DNA of 43,426 nucleotides from an uncultured Kiritimatiellota bacterium. Its GTDB lineage: Bacteria; Verrucomicrobiota; Kiritimatiellia; RFP12; UBA1067. The notes below the pieces were generated by a model. The model made no database searches and had not been told where the DNA came from. It was given only the letters and a program-made list of their open reading frames with translations. A program made the translations under genes and the position numbers. The stretch covers positions 1-43,426 of the forward strand of contig CAKTZI010000031.1 of assembly GCA_934635385.1 (NCBI GenBank). Reading direction: 5' to 3'. Shown here one piece after another: positions 1 through 9,039 of the stretch (position 1 is the first letter of the stretch; each line of letters starts with the position of its first letter).

Positions 1-7
1 AAAGAAA

Positions 8-50
8 CCTTAAGACTACCTTAAGATTTGCCTTAAGATTTCTTAAGGTT
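8..50. repeat. four phased CTTAAG palindromes
   Basis: CTTAAG occurs at 9-14, 20-25, 32-37 and 42-47, spaced 10-12 bp, about one helical turn. The outer copies extend to an inverted pair, AACCTTAAG at 6-14 and CTTAAGGTT at 42-50. The array lies beyond the 3' end of the GH106-like fusion gene. It could be a protein-binding array or part of a terminator; function is unknown. Confidence 0.6.
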
Positions 51-58
51 CAGAGCCC

Positions 59-102
59 GCCGACGGGGCCTGTCCCCACCGCCGACGGGGCCTGTCCCCA
101 CG
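59..102. repeat. 22-bp tandem repeat, two units
   Basis: Two units of a 22-bp sequence with core GGGGCCTGTCCCCAC lie at 59-80 and 81-102. The reverse complement, TGGGGACAGGCCCC, recurs at 17394-17434 with the same 22-bp period. The rest of 103-241 shows no gene or convincing terminator, only a weak 5-bp stem near 224-239. Confidence 0.6.
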
Positions 103-241
103 GATACGAGCGTTAGTTGTCAGATGGTTGTCTCAATGGCCCTCGTGCCCCAAGTTCCCGCGCGTGTGTTCGACGAAACGTACGCACCGACACGAAAATA
201 AAGTTTCAGATGTTCAACGTTTGCTTGCCGCGCCGCAAGAT

Positions 242-3200
242 TCAGAAAGTCTCGATCTCCAGAACGCAGCCTTCGTTCGCGTCGAGCGAGAGAACGCCGT
301 CCGCGTATGCGCCGCCCCAGGTGCGGACGACCCGGCCGTCGATCTCCAGCGACACGGCAACGGCTTCCGGCGCCGAATTGACCGCAACCGCATAGAGCCG
401 TCCGTCCGCCGCCGCGTGCTCCGTCAGTCCGAGGCGCGGGTCGTCGCGCCGGACGCGCCGCCGCACGCCCGCACGTTCCGCCGCGAGCCGGTAGACGGGC
501 CATGCGGCCAGCTGGGCATTGCGCTCGATCGCGCCGTTGACGAACAGGACCTTGCCCTTCCCGTAGGCGAATTCCGTCATGAACGGCTGCCCGTCCTTCG
601 TCCGCAGCAGCACGGACGCGCCCTTCGCCGCGAGGCGGCGCACGTAAGGCTCCTCGAACGCGAACGATGCCGCGCCGCAGTCGACGGCGAGCGTCGTGCG
701 CGCCTGCCAGTGGCTCTCCACCTCGACGCCCGCCGTCTCGGCGAGGTCGGAGAGGACTGTGCCGTCGCCGAGCGTCAGGAGCGCCGTCGCCCCCGCCCGC
801 ACCCGCTCGCGCAGCGTGTGCCAGGTCTGTCCAAGGTAGGCGTTGTACGTCTTCCCCGACGGCAGGATGTAGAAGTCCGCCTCCGGCAGGGCGTCTTCGG
901 CCCGCGCGTAGCGGATGTCGAATCCGGCCTGCCGCGCGAGCAGCCACGCGCCGAGGGAGGTCGCCCAGGCGTCCTCCTGCTCGGAGACGAGGACGGTCGC
1001 GTCAATCCGGCGGGGCGGCAGCGACCTGAACGGCAGCGCGTCGAGGAATTCGCGGAAGCGCCTCATTTCAAGCGCCTGGGGCTTGGGCGTGCCGTCCGCC
1101 GTGAAGACGCCCAGCTCGCGTTCGATGGCCGCCCAGTCGTAGGGGGCGAAGGTCAGGCGGTTCTGGTCGAACGCGCACCACCAGACATACGACTTGATCC
1201 CGGCGGCCCAGCAGCTGAAGAGCGCGGCGCGCATCGACGCGGCGGCGCGCGCCTCCGAGGCGACGCCCGGCCCCATCGAGCCCGCCTCCTCGACGAACGC
1301 GGGCCGTCCGGCGAGGTCGGCGTAGTAGGTCGTCTCGCACGCCGCATGGCAGGCGTTGCGCAGCGTGTCGAACGGCTCCGTGTTGCAGCCGGGCGTCCAG
1401 AGCGGATAGGGATGCGTCGTGAGGATGTCCACGAGCTCGCCCTGGTCGCGGGCGTTCGTCATCGCGTCGATCTTCGACGACACGCTGTGCATGCCGCTCA
1501 CGACGGGGCGCGTGGCGTCCGCCAGCCGGATCGACGCGGCGATCGCGTGCATCCAGTTGCGGAACTCCGCGCGCGTCGCCCGCCCCATCGCATTGCACTC
1601 GTTGCCGAGATCCCACGCGACGATGGCCCTTTCGTTCTTCAGGGCCTCCACGAGATAGCGCACGTAGCGCGTCTGCCACATGACGGACTCGGCGTCGGTG
1701 AGGGCGTTTTTGCGCTCCAGCGCGGGCGGCACGAACATGCGTCCGCTCATCCAGCCCGTGACGAGTCCCGCGACAAGGCCGAGCCCACGACGTTCGGCCG
1801 CGCGGCAGAGAAAGCGAAAGCGCTCGACCATCTCGTCGTCCACGGCGGCGTCATTCTTCAGCTCTTCGTCGCCCTGCATCCAGCGGCGGAAGTCGCCGCG
1901 CCCGCCGTAGGCGGCCGTGAGCGGCTGGAAGTCGGGCCAGAGCGGGAAGACGCGCAGGATCGAGATCCCGTGCGCCGCGAGCCGGTCGAGGTCGCGCTCG
2001 ACCTGCGCACCGTCCCAATTCCGCCACATGTACATTCCCGCATGGCTCGCCCAGTAGTTGACGCCGATGTCAAAGCCCTCCGCCGACGGAAACGTCCGCA
2101 GCGGCTCCGCACAGGCCTTCCAGAGCCGCACGGGGCCGTAAAGGCCGGCCGGGCGCAGCGGATCGGTCGCCTTCGGGCCGTAGAGCGTCCACGTCGTCCG
2201 TTCCGCCTCCGGCAGCGCGGCCTCGCGCACGAGGCGGTTGTGCCACGTCGCCGTGACGACGACCTCCAGCCGGTTCGTGCCGTCCGCGACGCGATCCGTC
2301 AGGTCGAGCCGGTACGGCGCGCACCAGAGCCGCCCGGCCGGCGCGCCGTTGAGGAAAACTTCGGCGCACTGCTCGACCCGGCCGAGATCGACGACCGTCC
2401 GCTGGCCGCGCCGCGCCGCGAAAGCGAACGTCGCCCGCCTCGCGCCGGGCGCGAACCCGCCCAGTTCGACCGCCTTCCCGGCTGGAACTTCCACGGGCGG
2501 ACGCCCCGTCACCGGGTCGGTCACGGACACCGCCCCGTCCGCCGAGAAGCGGACGAACCGCGATTCGCCCGCCTCAAGCGCCAGCGCGACGGGACGCCCG
2601 CGAAAGCGCACCGTCCCGGCGACCGGCGCGTCCGGCGCCGCGACGAAGTACAGGTCTTCCGCGTCCGTCCGGCGGTGATACCACGCGAGCGCGTCGCCGG
2701 GCGACGCGACGTCGGGGACAAGCCCCGCCGTCGGATCGCCGCCTGCGACGACGCGCGCACCCGCCCGCGCCAGCGCGTCGATCTTCGCTCGACTTGTCGC
2801 GTCCAGCTGCGTCCCTTCGGGAACCCACAGCACCGAATAGGACATGCCGTCCGGCAGGACGAGGCGGCCGTCCTGCGTGTCCAGTCGGTTCAGGAGAACG
2901 TCGCGGTTGACGTAGTCGTCCTTGAAGCGGTTGCCGAAGTGCGGCGTCTTCTCGCTCGGCTTGTGTCCGAGGCCGTCGCCGAGCACGCGCAGGACGTCCA
3001 CGACCGGCTTCCCCGACTCGAGGAATTCCGTGCAGCGCGCGCAGTAGTCCGTGAAGAGCGGCATGAAGCCCCACCACGTCTGCCCGCGCAGGAACGGCGT
3101 GCCGATGAAGAAGCCGAAGCTCGTGCCGGGCTTCTTGAAGCCGACCTGCGGATTGTGCGTGTAGGTGTGGAAGACGGGGAACGTCACGCCCTTCGCGAAA

Positions 3201-4915
3201 TGGCGGTCGAGGACGGGCTTGAAGTCGCGCAGGGCCTCGTTCCAGTCCAGCGCGCAGTTCGTGAGGGCCTCCGCCGCGACGCGCCGCTTGCCGTAGACGT
3301 GCGCGGCGGAGACGCACGGCTGGACGGCCTTGAAGTCGGCGCTGCCGACGCCTGTCGGCGCGGTCGGACGCCAGAACTCGCACATCGGGACGTCCGAATG
3401 CTTCCAGTACGCGAGCAGGTCGCCCGCGAGCGCGTCGCCGAACGCCGTCTCGTACTGCACCGTGAGGCCGTCCGCGTGCGCCAGCTCCGCGAGGCGTCCA
3501 TAGTAGTTCTCCTCGACCAAATCCCCCAGCAGGCCGCGCCAGTCGCGCAGAAAGTCGTCCGTCGCGCGCGGCGAGCCGACAACCCAGCCGAAGACGGACG
3601 GCAGACGGCGCACGGGATCGTACCCGCACCGCTTTCTGAAGACCTCCTCCAGCCCGTCCGTCCAGTTGTCGCGGTAGCACTCCCAGCTGTCCACCACCAC
3701 GCCGTCGAGCAGCCCCTTCAGCGGCCCGTTCGCGAGCCGTCCGACATACGCGGCGTAGTTCGCCTCGATGCCCTTCGGCGAGAGCTTCGCGCATTCCCAG
3801 CCCGTCGCCTCCTGGGGCGCGGGGCCGTTCCGGTAAAGCCCGTTGACGTGGCCGATCCGCAGAACCGTCCACGTCCGCGCGTCGGGCGGCGTCCAGCCCA
3901 GCGTTCCGTCCGCCCGCAGGCGTCCCGTCAGGTCGACGATCGCCGCCGCGTCAATCCAACACGCCGGATCCTGCTTCGGCGTGTCGCGGCCGACGAGTCC
4001 GCGAACCGTCCAGCCCGCAAGCCCCTCCCAATGCTCCATCCGCGCGGCGGACGAGAGGCGCACGTCGCCCAGCCGGACGGGATCCTGCGACTGGATCGTC
4101 AGCCGCCAGCGCCGGGCCGTCGCCTCGTCGCACGCGAGCGTCTGCCGCGCGCCGCCCGTGCGGTTGTCCTGCCAGTTGCCCGGTGGCAGGGCTTCGCGCA
4201 CGACCGTCCGGCAGACGCCCGGCGCCGTCTCGGCCTCGAAGACGACCGTCGTCTCGGGATCGTAGGTGCGGTCGTGGTTCAGCTCGGACGTCGAGGGAAT
4301 CTCCAGCGTCCGCACCGTCACGGGCGCGGCAAACGAGAAGAGCCGCACCTGCGGCGCGGGCGCGGCGACGTCCGTCGGCTTCAGCCAGCCGTCCGCGTCG
4401 CCCTTCGGCGTCGGGAACGCCAGCACGAAGAGGTCGCGGTAGTCGCGCGCCGGATGATCCGACGCCTCCGCCGGCGGCGGCAGGTGCACGGACGCGCCGC
4501 GCCGCACGTCCGTCCGCGCAAAGCACAAGTTCCGCATGGCGTTCTCGGGACGAATCCACGGCCCGCCGCTCATGGACCAGCCGGGGCAGTTCTGCATCTT
4601 GAACGAAAGCCCCAGCCGCCGGCATTCCGCCGCCGCGTGCGTCACCATCGCGTCCCAGCCCGCGCTCAGGCAGGGAATCGGGTTCGTCACCCCCGGCCAC
4701 GTCCGCGCCTCGCCCATCTGCCCGTGAAAGAGGTGGACGCCGCCGAGGCCCGCCGCCTTGATCGCCTCCAGGTCGGCCGTCAACCCCTCCCGCGAGACGT
4801 TTCCGCCGATCAGGTGAAACCACGTCTCCGGGCGGCAGTCGCGCGGCGGCTCGTCCGCCACCGCCGCCGTGACGCCGACCGCCGTCACGGCCACCGCCAG
4901 CAAATGTCGCGTCAT
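242..4915 (-). CDS. secreted GH106-like rhamnosidase fused to a GH-A TIM-barrel glycosidase
   Basis: This 1557-residue exported enzyme has an N-terminal signal peptide of about 20 residues. Residues ~25-930 resemble the GH106 alpha-L-rhamnosidase family: an early WFHLIGGNVS segment, the KMQNCPGWSMSGGPWI region, and a galactose-binding-like domain with TWHNRL near the end. Residues ~945-1350 form a second glycosidase of clan GH-A type; GNE within WDLGNECNAMG is the likely acid/base and the E of FVEEAG the likely nucleophile. The remaining residues look like a glutamine-amidotransferase-like fold as in beta-galactosidase trimerisation domains. The upstream stop overlaps the start (TGATG), and GGGGGAGG precedes it, so translation is probably coupled; GTG at 4918 is an alternative start. 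It is the last gene of a three-CAZyme operon. Substrate (rhamnogalacturonan-like glycans) is inferred from family resemblance. Confidence 0.8.
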   Translation of the reverse strand: MTRHLLAVAVTAVGVTAAVADEPPRDCRPETWFHLIGGNVSREGLTADLEAIKAAGLGGVHLFHGQMGEARTWPGVTNPIPCLSAGWDAMVTHAAAECRRLGLSFKMQNCPGWSMSGGPWIRPENAMRNLCFARTDVRRGASVHLPPPAEASDHPARDYRDLFVLAFPTPKGDADGWLKPTDVAAPAPQVRLFSFAAPVTVRTLEIPSTSELNHDRTYDPETTVVFEAETAPGVCRTVVREALPPGNWQDNRTGGARQTLACDEATARRWRLTIQSQDPVRLGDVRLSSAARMEHWEGLAGWTVRGLVGRDTPKQDPACWIDAAAIVDLTGRLRADGTLGWTPPDARTWTVLRIGHVNGLYRNGPAPQEATGWECAKLSPKGIEANYAAYVGRLANGPLKGLLDGVVVDSWECYRDNWTDGLEEVFRKRCGYDPVRRLPSVFGWVVGSPRATDDFLRDWRGLLGDLVEENYYGRLAELAHADGLTVQYETAFGDALAGDLLAYWKHSDVPMCEFWRPTAPTGVGSADFKAVQPCVSAAHVYGKRRVAAEALTNCALDWNEALRDFKPVLDRHFAKGVTFPVFHTYTHNPQVGFKKPGTSFGFFIGTPFLRGQTWWGFMPLFTDYCARCTEFLESGKPVVDVLRVLGDGLGHKPSEKTPHFGNRFKDDYVNRDVLLNRLDTQDGRLVLPDGMSYSVLWVPEGTQLDATSRAKIDALARAGARVVAGGDPTAGLVPDVASPGDALAWYHRRTDAEDLYFVAAPDAPVAGTVRFRGRPVALALEAGESRFVRFSADGAVSVTDPVTGRPPVEVPAGKAVELGGFAPGARRATFAFAARRGQRTVVDLGRVEQCAEVFLNGAPAGRLWCAPYRLDLTDRVADGTNRLEVVVTATWHNRLVREAALPEAERTTWTLYGPKATDPLRPAGLYGPVRLWKACAEPLRTFPSAEGFDIGVNYWASHAGMYMWRNWDGAQVERDLDRLAAHGISILRVFPLWPDFQPLTAAYGGRGDFRRWMQGDEELKNDAAVDDEMVERFRFLCRAAERRGLGLVAGLVTGWMSGRMFVPPALERKNALTDAESVMWQTRYVRYLVEALKNERAIVAWDLGNECNAMGRATRAEFRNWMHAIAASIRLADATRPVVSGMHSVSSKIDAMTNARDQGELVDILTTHPYPLWTPGCNTEPFDTLRNACHAACETTYYADLAGRPAFVEEAGSMGPGVASEARAAASMRAALFSCWAAGIKSYVWWCAFDQNRLTFAPYDWAAIERELGVFTADGTPKPQALEMRRFREFLDALPFRSLPPRRIDATVLVSEQEDAWATSLGAWLLARQAGFDIRYARAEDALPEADFYILPSGKTYNAYLGQTWHTLRERVRAGATALLTLGDGTVLSDLAETAGVEVESHWQARTTLAVDCGAASFAFEEPYVRRLAAKGASVLLRTKDGQPFMTEFAYGKGKVLFVNGAIERNAQLAAWPVYRLAAERAGVRRRVRRDDPRLGLTEHAAADGRLYAVAVNSAPEAVAVSLEIDGRVVRTWGGAYADGVLSLDANEGCVLEIETF

Positions 4916-7074
4916 CACAGCGCCTCCCCCTTGAAGAAGAACTTCGGACGCGGCAGGCCGTCCGCACGTGGCTGCGCCGCGAAGCGCACGAGGCGACCGC
5001 CTTCCACCGCGACATCGACCGTCCAGCCGCCGGGAACCGGCAGGCGGAACGCATAGTCACGCCAACCGTCCGGCACGCCCGCCGCGAGGTGGACGCCGCC
5101 TTCCATGTCCGCCACGAACAGCTGGCAGATCGCGTACAGCACATTGCCGGCCGCCGTCATGAACCACGGACGGTACTGCGCCGCGCCCGGTTCGTTGATC
5201 TCCCAGTACTCGCCCCAGACGCCGCCGCTGCGCGCCGCCTCCTGCAGCCAGCGGATCGCCGGGAACTCGGCGTTGCCCGCGCGCAGCGACGCCATCGCCA
5301 TCGTCGCCGCGTACCACGGGCAGATGCGCTTGCCCGTCTCGTACATGTTGCCGAAGGCCTGTCCGTTCTTCAGGAAGTGATCCGCCGCCGCGACCTGCTT
5401 CCCGTTCGCGCGGCCGAACACGTGGAAGGGATAGAAGCCCGCAAGCGTCCCCATCGACTCCTCCGTGCAGCCCGGATAGGCGATGTAGCGCCCGTCGCGT
5501 TCGGGCAGGCTCGCCACGAGACGCGCCGCGCAGGCGCTGAAGTCCGCCGCGAGATCGACGTCCCGCCCCAGGATGTTCGCCGCGTCAGCCGCCGCGCGCA
5601 GGGTCGTGATCGCGCCGCAGGTCGTCATGAACGCCCGCTCGTGCCCCGGCCCCATCCGCTCGAGATCCGTGCATTTCGTCACGAAGGACGTCCCGTCCGG
5701 CAGGTCGATGACCTGCAGCCGGCGGAAGAAGAGCGCGCATTCGCGGATGACGTCATACCCCTTCTGCGCGAGGTAGGCGCGGTCGCCCGTGTAGCGGAAG
5801 TACGTCCACACCGTCTGCGCCACGGCCGCCTGCTGGAAGACGTGATCCATCCAGAACCCCAGCGGCGAGCATTCGATGTCGTTGCCCTCCGCCGCCTCCC
5901 AGACCCAGCGCGCGCCGCTCTTGTAAAACGGACGGCCCTGGTCCAGGTTGCAGCGGATCGCCGCGTTTGTCAGCGTCGCCGCGCGGAAGTCGGCCGCGAC
6001 GCGCGCCGTCGAGAGGTGCCCGGCGGCCGCCAGCCCCTGCGCGGCGTACATCTCGTCGAACGCGAAGATGCGTCCCGACCAGTGGCTCTGGATGATGCCA
6101 ACGGGAATCGACCACTCGGTCGCCACGCACCGCAGGTGGTAACGCGCCATCTCGAAGAGGGCCTGGATGCGCACGTCCGGCACACGGATCGCGCCCTCCG
6201 CCGCAAACGCCGCCCAGTCCGCCGCGTGTTCGGCGCGCAGGGCTTCGTAGGTCGTCAGCGGCGCAGCCGGCTTCGGCGCGGGCGTGACGGCGGGCAGGTG
6301 GTCTTCGAGGTCGTCGTCGTAGGCGACGAACCACGCGACCGTGCGCCGTTCGCCGGGACGCAGCGCGAACGTGCGGCGCACCGAGCCAACAAACCCGTCC
6401 GCCCGCACGTCGGGCGCGCCGCCCGCATCCGCCGCGCGCAACGCGATCGTCTCGCGCGTGACGAAGCGTCCGTAGCACGTCGCCGTCCATGTCGCGCCGT
6501 CCGCGTCCGCGCGCCAGCCGCCGAGGATGCGCGGATGGTCGGGCGCCGCGTAGGCGAGGCCGAGCGCGACCGTGCGCACGGCGTCCGAGCCGTTCGTCAC
6601 GGTCTGCCGCACGGCAATGACGTTGCGCGTCTTCGCCACGAACGCCTCGCCGAGCAGCGTCACGCCGCCCGCATACGTTCCCTCGGTCGCCGTGAGCGCA
6701 CGGCGCAGGTCGAGCGTCTGCGTCCAGCGCACGGGCGCCGCCGGCGCCGCGCCGTCCACGGACAGCACGGTGCGGAACGCGCCCTGCGGCAGGAGTTCCC
6801 AGCCGAAGCGCGTGGCCTTCCCCGCGTTGTCGCCGAGGCGCCGCCCTTCCCAGTAGATGCCGGGCTGGAAATGCCGCTGCCGCGTCTCCTGCGTCGTCGG
6901 CGCGACGGAGAGGCCGTAGTCCAAGAACACGTTGAGCCGCCCGTTCGAGAGCATCGCGGGCACGTAGTCCGCCGGTTCGCGCCCGTCGGCCGACGAGACC
7001 GTGCGCACCGTCCCCACCGCCCGCGCGGACACCGCCGCGAGCGCACACGCGAAAATCGAAATCACTTTTTTCAT
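4915..7074 (-). CDS. secreted (alpha/alpha)6-barrel glycosidase, GH65/GH95-like
   Basis: A 719-residue protein with a signal peptide (MKKVISIFACALAAVSARA). Residues ~25-280 are a beta-rich N-terminal domain. Residues ~300-650 are an (alpha/alpha)6-barrel-type region with WVWEAAEGNDIECSP and HERAFMTTCGA motifs, and a short beta domain closes the protein. This organisation is that of GH65, GH95 and related inverting glycosidases or phosphorylases, but I cannot fix the family. The ATG at 7074 was chosen over GTG at 7101 because AAAGGGGG lies 8 bases upstream and the signal peptide begins there. It sits 23 bp after the preceding gene and its stop overlaps the start of the next, so it is the middle gene of the operon. 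Acid residues such as the Glu in WEAAEGND are candidates for catalysis only. Confidence 0.7.
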   Translation of the reverse strand: MKKVISIFACALAAVSARAVGTVRTVSSADGREPADYVPAMLSNGRLNVFLDYGLSVAPTTQETRQRHFQPGIYWEGRRLGDNAGKATRFGWELLPQGAFRTVLSVDGAAPAAPVRWTQTLDLRRALTATEGTYAGGVTLLGEAFVAKTRNVIAVRQTVTNGSDAVRTVALGLAYAAPDHPRILGGWRADADGATWTATCYGRFVTRETIALRAADAGGAPDVRADGFVGSVRRTFALRPGERRTVAWFVAYDDDLEDHLPAVTPAPKPAAPLTTYEALRAEHAADWAAFAAEGAIRVPDVRIQALFEMARYHLRCVATEWSIPVGIIQSHWSGRIFAFDEMYAAQGLAAAGHLSTARVAADFRAATLTNAAIRCNLDQGRPFYKSGARWVWEAAEGNDIECSPLGFWMDHVFQQAAVAQTVWTYFRYTGDRAYLAQKGYDVIRECALFFRRLQVIDLPDGTSFVTKCTDLERMGPGHERAFMTTCGAITTLRAAADAANILGRDVDLAADFSACAARLVASLPERDGRYIAYPGCTEESMGTLAGFYPFHVFGRANGKQVAAADHFLKNGQAFGNMYETGKRICPWYAATMAMASLRAGNAEFPAIRWLQEAARSGGVWGEYWEINEPGAAQYRPWFMTAAGNVLYAICQLFVADMEGGVHLAAGVPDGWRDYAFRLPVPGGWTVDVAVEGGRLVRFAAQPRADGLPRPKFFFKGEAL

Positions 7075-7097
7075 CGTCTTGTCCCCCTTTGGAGAAG

Positions 7098-8978
7098 TCA
7101 CTTGTCCAACAGCGCACCGCCCGTGAAGTAGACCGGCGAATCGGTCACCGGCACGAGATACCGCGTCCCGTCGCGCTTCGGGAAGAGCCGCAGGCCCGTC
7201 ACGTCATGGAACGCGACGCGATCCGTCGTGAACGAAAGCCACCGCTCGCCCGTCGGGCCGATCGTCCAGATCATCCCCGCATCCTGTCCGTCCGGCCGCC
7301 GCCACTGCGGGAAATAGGCGCGCCCGCCCGCGCTCTTCCAGCGGCCGAGCTTCTGCGCCGAGCCGACGGGCCGGCGGTCGATGAAGGTCTTGTACGCGCC
7401 GTAGGCCGACTTGGGCGCGAAGTTGTCGTGGACAATGCCATAGTGGGAATGCACGCCGTGCGCGTCCTCCTCCTTCGACGCGAACTCGTACCAGAAGACC
7501 CGCTCGACGCCCTCCGCAAAGAAGATGCCCAGCGACCGCGCCAGCATGCGCGCCTGCCGCGCCTCGGACGGAGCGCCCGACGCCCACTCCACGCGCGCAT
7601 TGACGACGACGGCGCCCCTGTAGTCGCTGTTGAACTTGCTGACGGCGGCCGCCACGAGATCGACGCCGTTCGTCTGCGCGGCAAGAAGCGGAATGAACGT
7701 GTCGCCCGGCCGCAGCCGCGCCGGCGTCAGGAAGCGCGACGCCGCGTATGTACGGCCGGTCGGACAGAACCCGTCCATCGCGTCCGTCGGCCGCACCGTC
7801 GCGCCCGCCGGGTAGCGCGCGTCCATCCACCACGCCATCTCCTGAATGCGCAGGCGCGCCCGGTCGCGCGCGCTGTCGGCCTTCGGATCGGGATAGCCCC
7901 GGCCGTGCGCGTCCGTCCGGTAGGCGTTGAACAGCGGCATGCCGCCGAAGTCCACGAACACGCCGCCCGCCTTGACGAACGCCTCGACCGCATCGAGGCT
8001 GTCGGCGGGATAGTCCTCGGTGAACGGATGGATGACCGCGTCCACGTCGCCGCGCGCGAGGCGTTCCGCGAGATGCGGCGCGCGGCACGCCTCCACCGTC
8101 GAGCCGGCCGGCAGGGCTTCGCGAATCGCCGCGACGGCCGCCTCCAGCCCGTCCGGCTCGGACGGCACGTAGACCGCGCGCCACGCTGTCTTGGACGGAT
8201 CGGCCGCGCGCAGACCCGCCCGGAGAACCTCCGCGTCATTCACATGGATCCGGTGCGTCGGCCACCCCATCTCCGTGATCCAGATGGGCTTGGCGGCGTC
8301 GCCGTACTTCGCCATCAGCGCGTGCAGCTGCTCCAGCCAGGTGTCCGCACGGCCTTCGGGCTCGCGCAGGTTCGTGTAGGGATGCACGTTCATGATGTCG
8401 AAGTACCGCGCGCCGCCGAGGCGGTAGATCTCCTCGAGGAAGCCGATCGGCACGCTCGCCATGCCGCCGAGCGCGACGCGCCGCGACGGGTCGTGCGCCT
8501 TGACGACCTCGTAGGCGCGGCGCAGGACGGCGAGGTAGTTCGTCGGGTTCGGATTCTTCCAGAACGGGTTGATGTCCGGCTCGTTCCAGATCTCCAGGAC
8601 CGGCAGGCGCGGGCCGTAATGCGCGGCCACGCGCTGCACGTAGTCGCCCCAGACGTCCAGGTGCTCGTAGGCGGGATACGATCCTTTCGGCGGCTCGTAG
8701 AGGATCGGCAGCAGCTGAAGGCCCGCCGCCTCGCAGGCGTCCACGACCGCATCGTAGCGGGAGAAGTCCCAGACGCCCGGCTGCCGCTCGACCACGCGCC
8801 AGTCGAAGTCGCAGCGCACCCAGCCCGCGCCCATCTGGCGGATCAGGTCGCAGGTGGGGGCCGTCGGCTCGCCGCGCGTCAGGTGCGCGCACGCGCCGTA
8901 GACATTCTCCGCCGGCACGGCCGCGCCCGCAGCCGAAGCCGCGAGCGCGAGGGCGAAGACCGAGGTCGCAAATCGCAT
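7098..8978 (-). CDS. secreted clan GH-A glycosidase (GH39/GH5-like)
   Basis: A 626-residue exported enzyme, first gene of the three-gene CAZyme operon. A signal peptide ends near AAGAA. Residues ~25-300 form a TIM barrel with the clan GH-A signatures: EIWNEPD (acid/base Glu) and ITEMGWP (nucleophile Glu). Residues ~300-440 resemble a class I glutamine-amidotransferase-like fold, and the rest is a further barrel-like or accessory region (RVFWYEFASKEED). The start is ATG at 8978 (GTG at 8981 is also possible), with AAAGGGAC upstream. Its promoter overlaps the 3' end of the SUMF1-like gene, giving a leader of about 25 nt. The closest named families are GH39 and GH5; substrate is unknown but the operon context suggests plant cell-wall glycans. 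Confidence 0.75.
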   Translation of the reverse strand: MRFATSVFALALAASAAGAAVPAENVYGACAHLTRGEPTAPTCDLIRQMGAGWVRCDFDWRVVERQPGVWDFSRYDAVVDACEAAGLQLLPILYEPPKGSYPAYEHLDVWGDYVQRVAAHYGPRLPVLEIWNEPDINPFWKNPNPTNYLAVLRRAYEVVKAHDPSRRVALGGMASVPIGFLEEIYRLGGARYFDIMNVHPYTNLREPEGRADTWLEQLHALMAKYGDAAKPIWITEMGWPTHRIHVNDAEVLRAGLRAADPSKTAWRAVYVPSEPDGLEAAVAAIREALPAGSTVEACRAPHLAERLARGDVDAVIHPFTEDYPADSLDAVEAFVKAGGVFVDFGGMPLFNAYRTDAHGRGYPDPKADSARDRARLRIQEMAWWMDARYPAGATVRPTDAMDGFCPTGRTYAASRFLTPARLRPGDTFIPLLAAQTNGVDLVAAAVSKFNSDYRGAVVVNARVEWASGAPSEARQARMLARSLGIFFAEGVERVFWYEFASKEEDAHGVHSHYGIVHDNFAPKSAYGAYKTFIDRRPVGSAQKLGRWKSAGGRAYFPQWRRPDGQDAGMIWTIGPTGERWLSFTTDRVAFHDVTGLRLFPKRDGTRYLVPVTDSPVYFTGGALLDK

Positions 8979-9010
8979 CACGTCACAAGTCCCTTTCTGT
9001 TAGAGCGCCC

Positions 9011-9039
9011 ATTATAGCCTATTCCGCCGCGATCGGCAA
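9011..9039 (-). promoter_or_regulatory. promoter of the three-gene CAZyme operon
   Basis: On the minus strand, TTGCCG (9034-9039) and TATAAT (9011-9016) are separated by 17 bp. The -10 box begins 2 bp after the stop codon of the SUMF1-like gene, so the -35 lies inside that gene. The leader carries a Shine-Dalgarno (AAAGGGAC). Confidence 0.65.

Noticed and set aside
128..5056. Very long open frame on the plus strand opposite the GH106-like gene
   Set aside because: It is Arg/Pro/Ala-rich with no domain or Shine-Dalgarno, and mirrors the codon pattern of the real minus-strand genes in high-GC DNA. Similar long shadows at 5089, 19499, 21951, 23990 and 41661 were dropped for the same reason.
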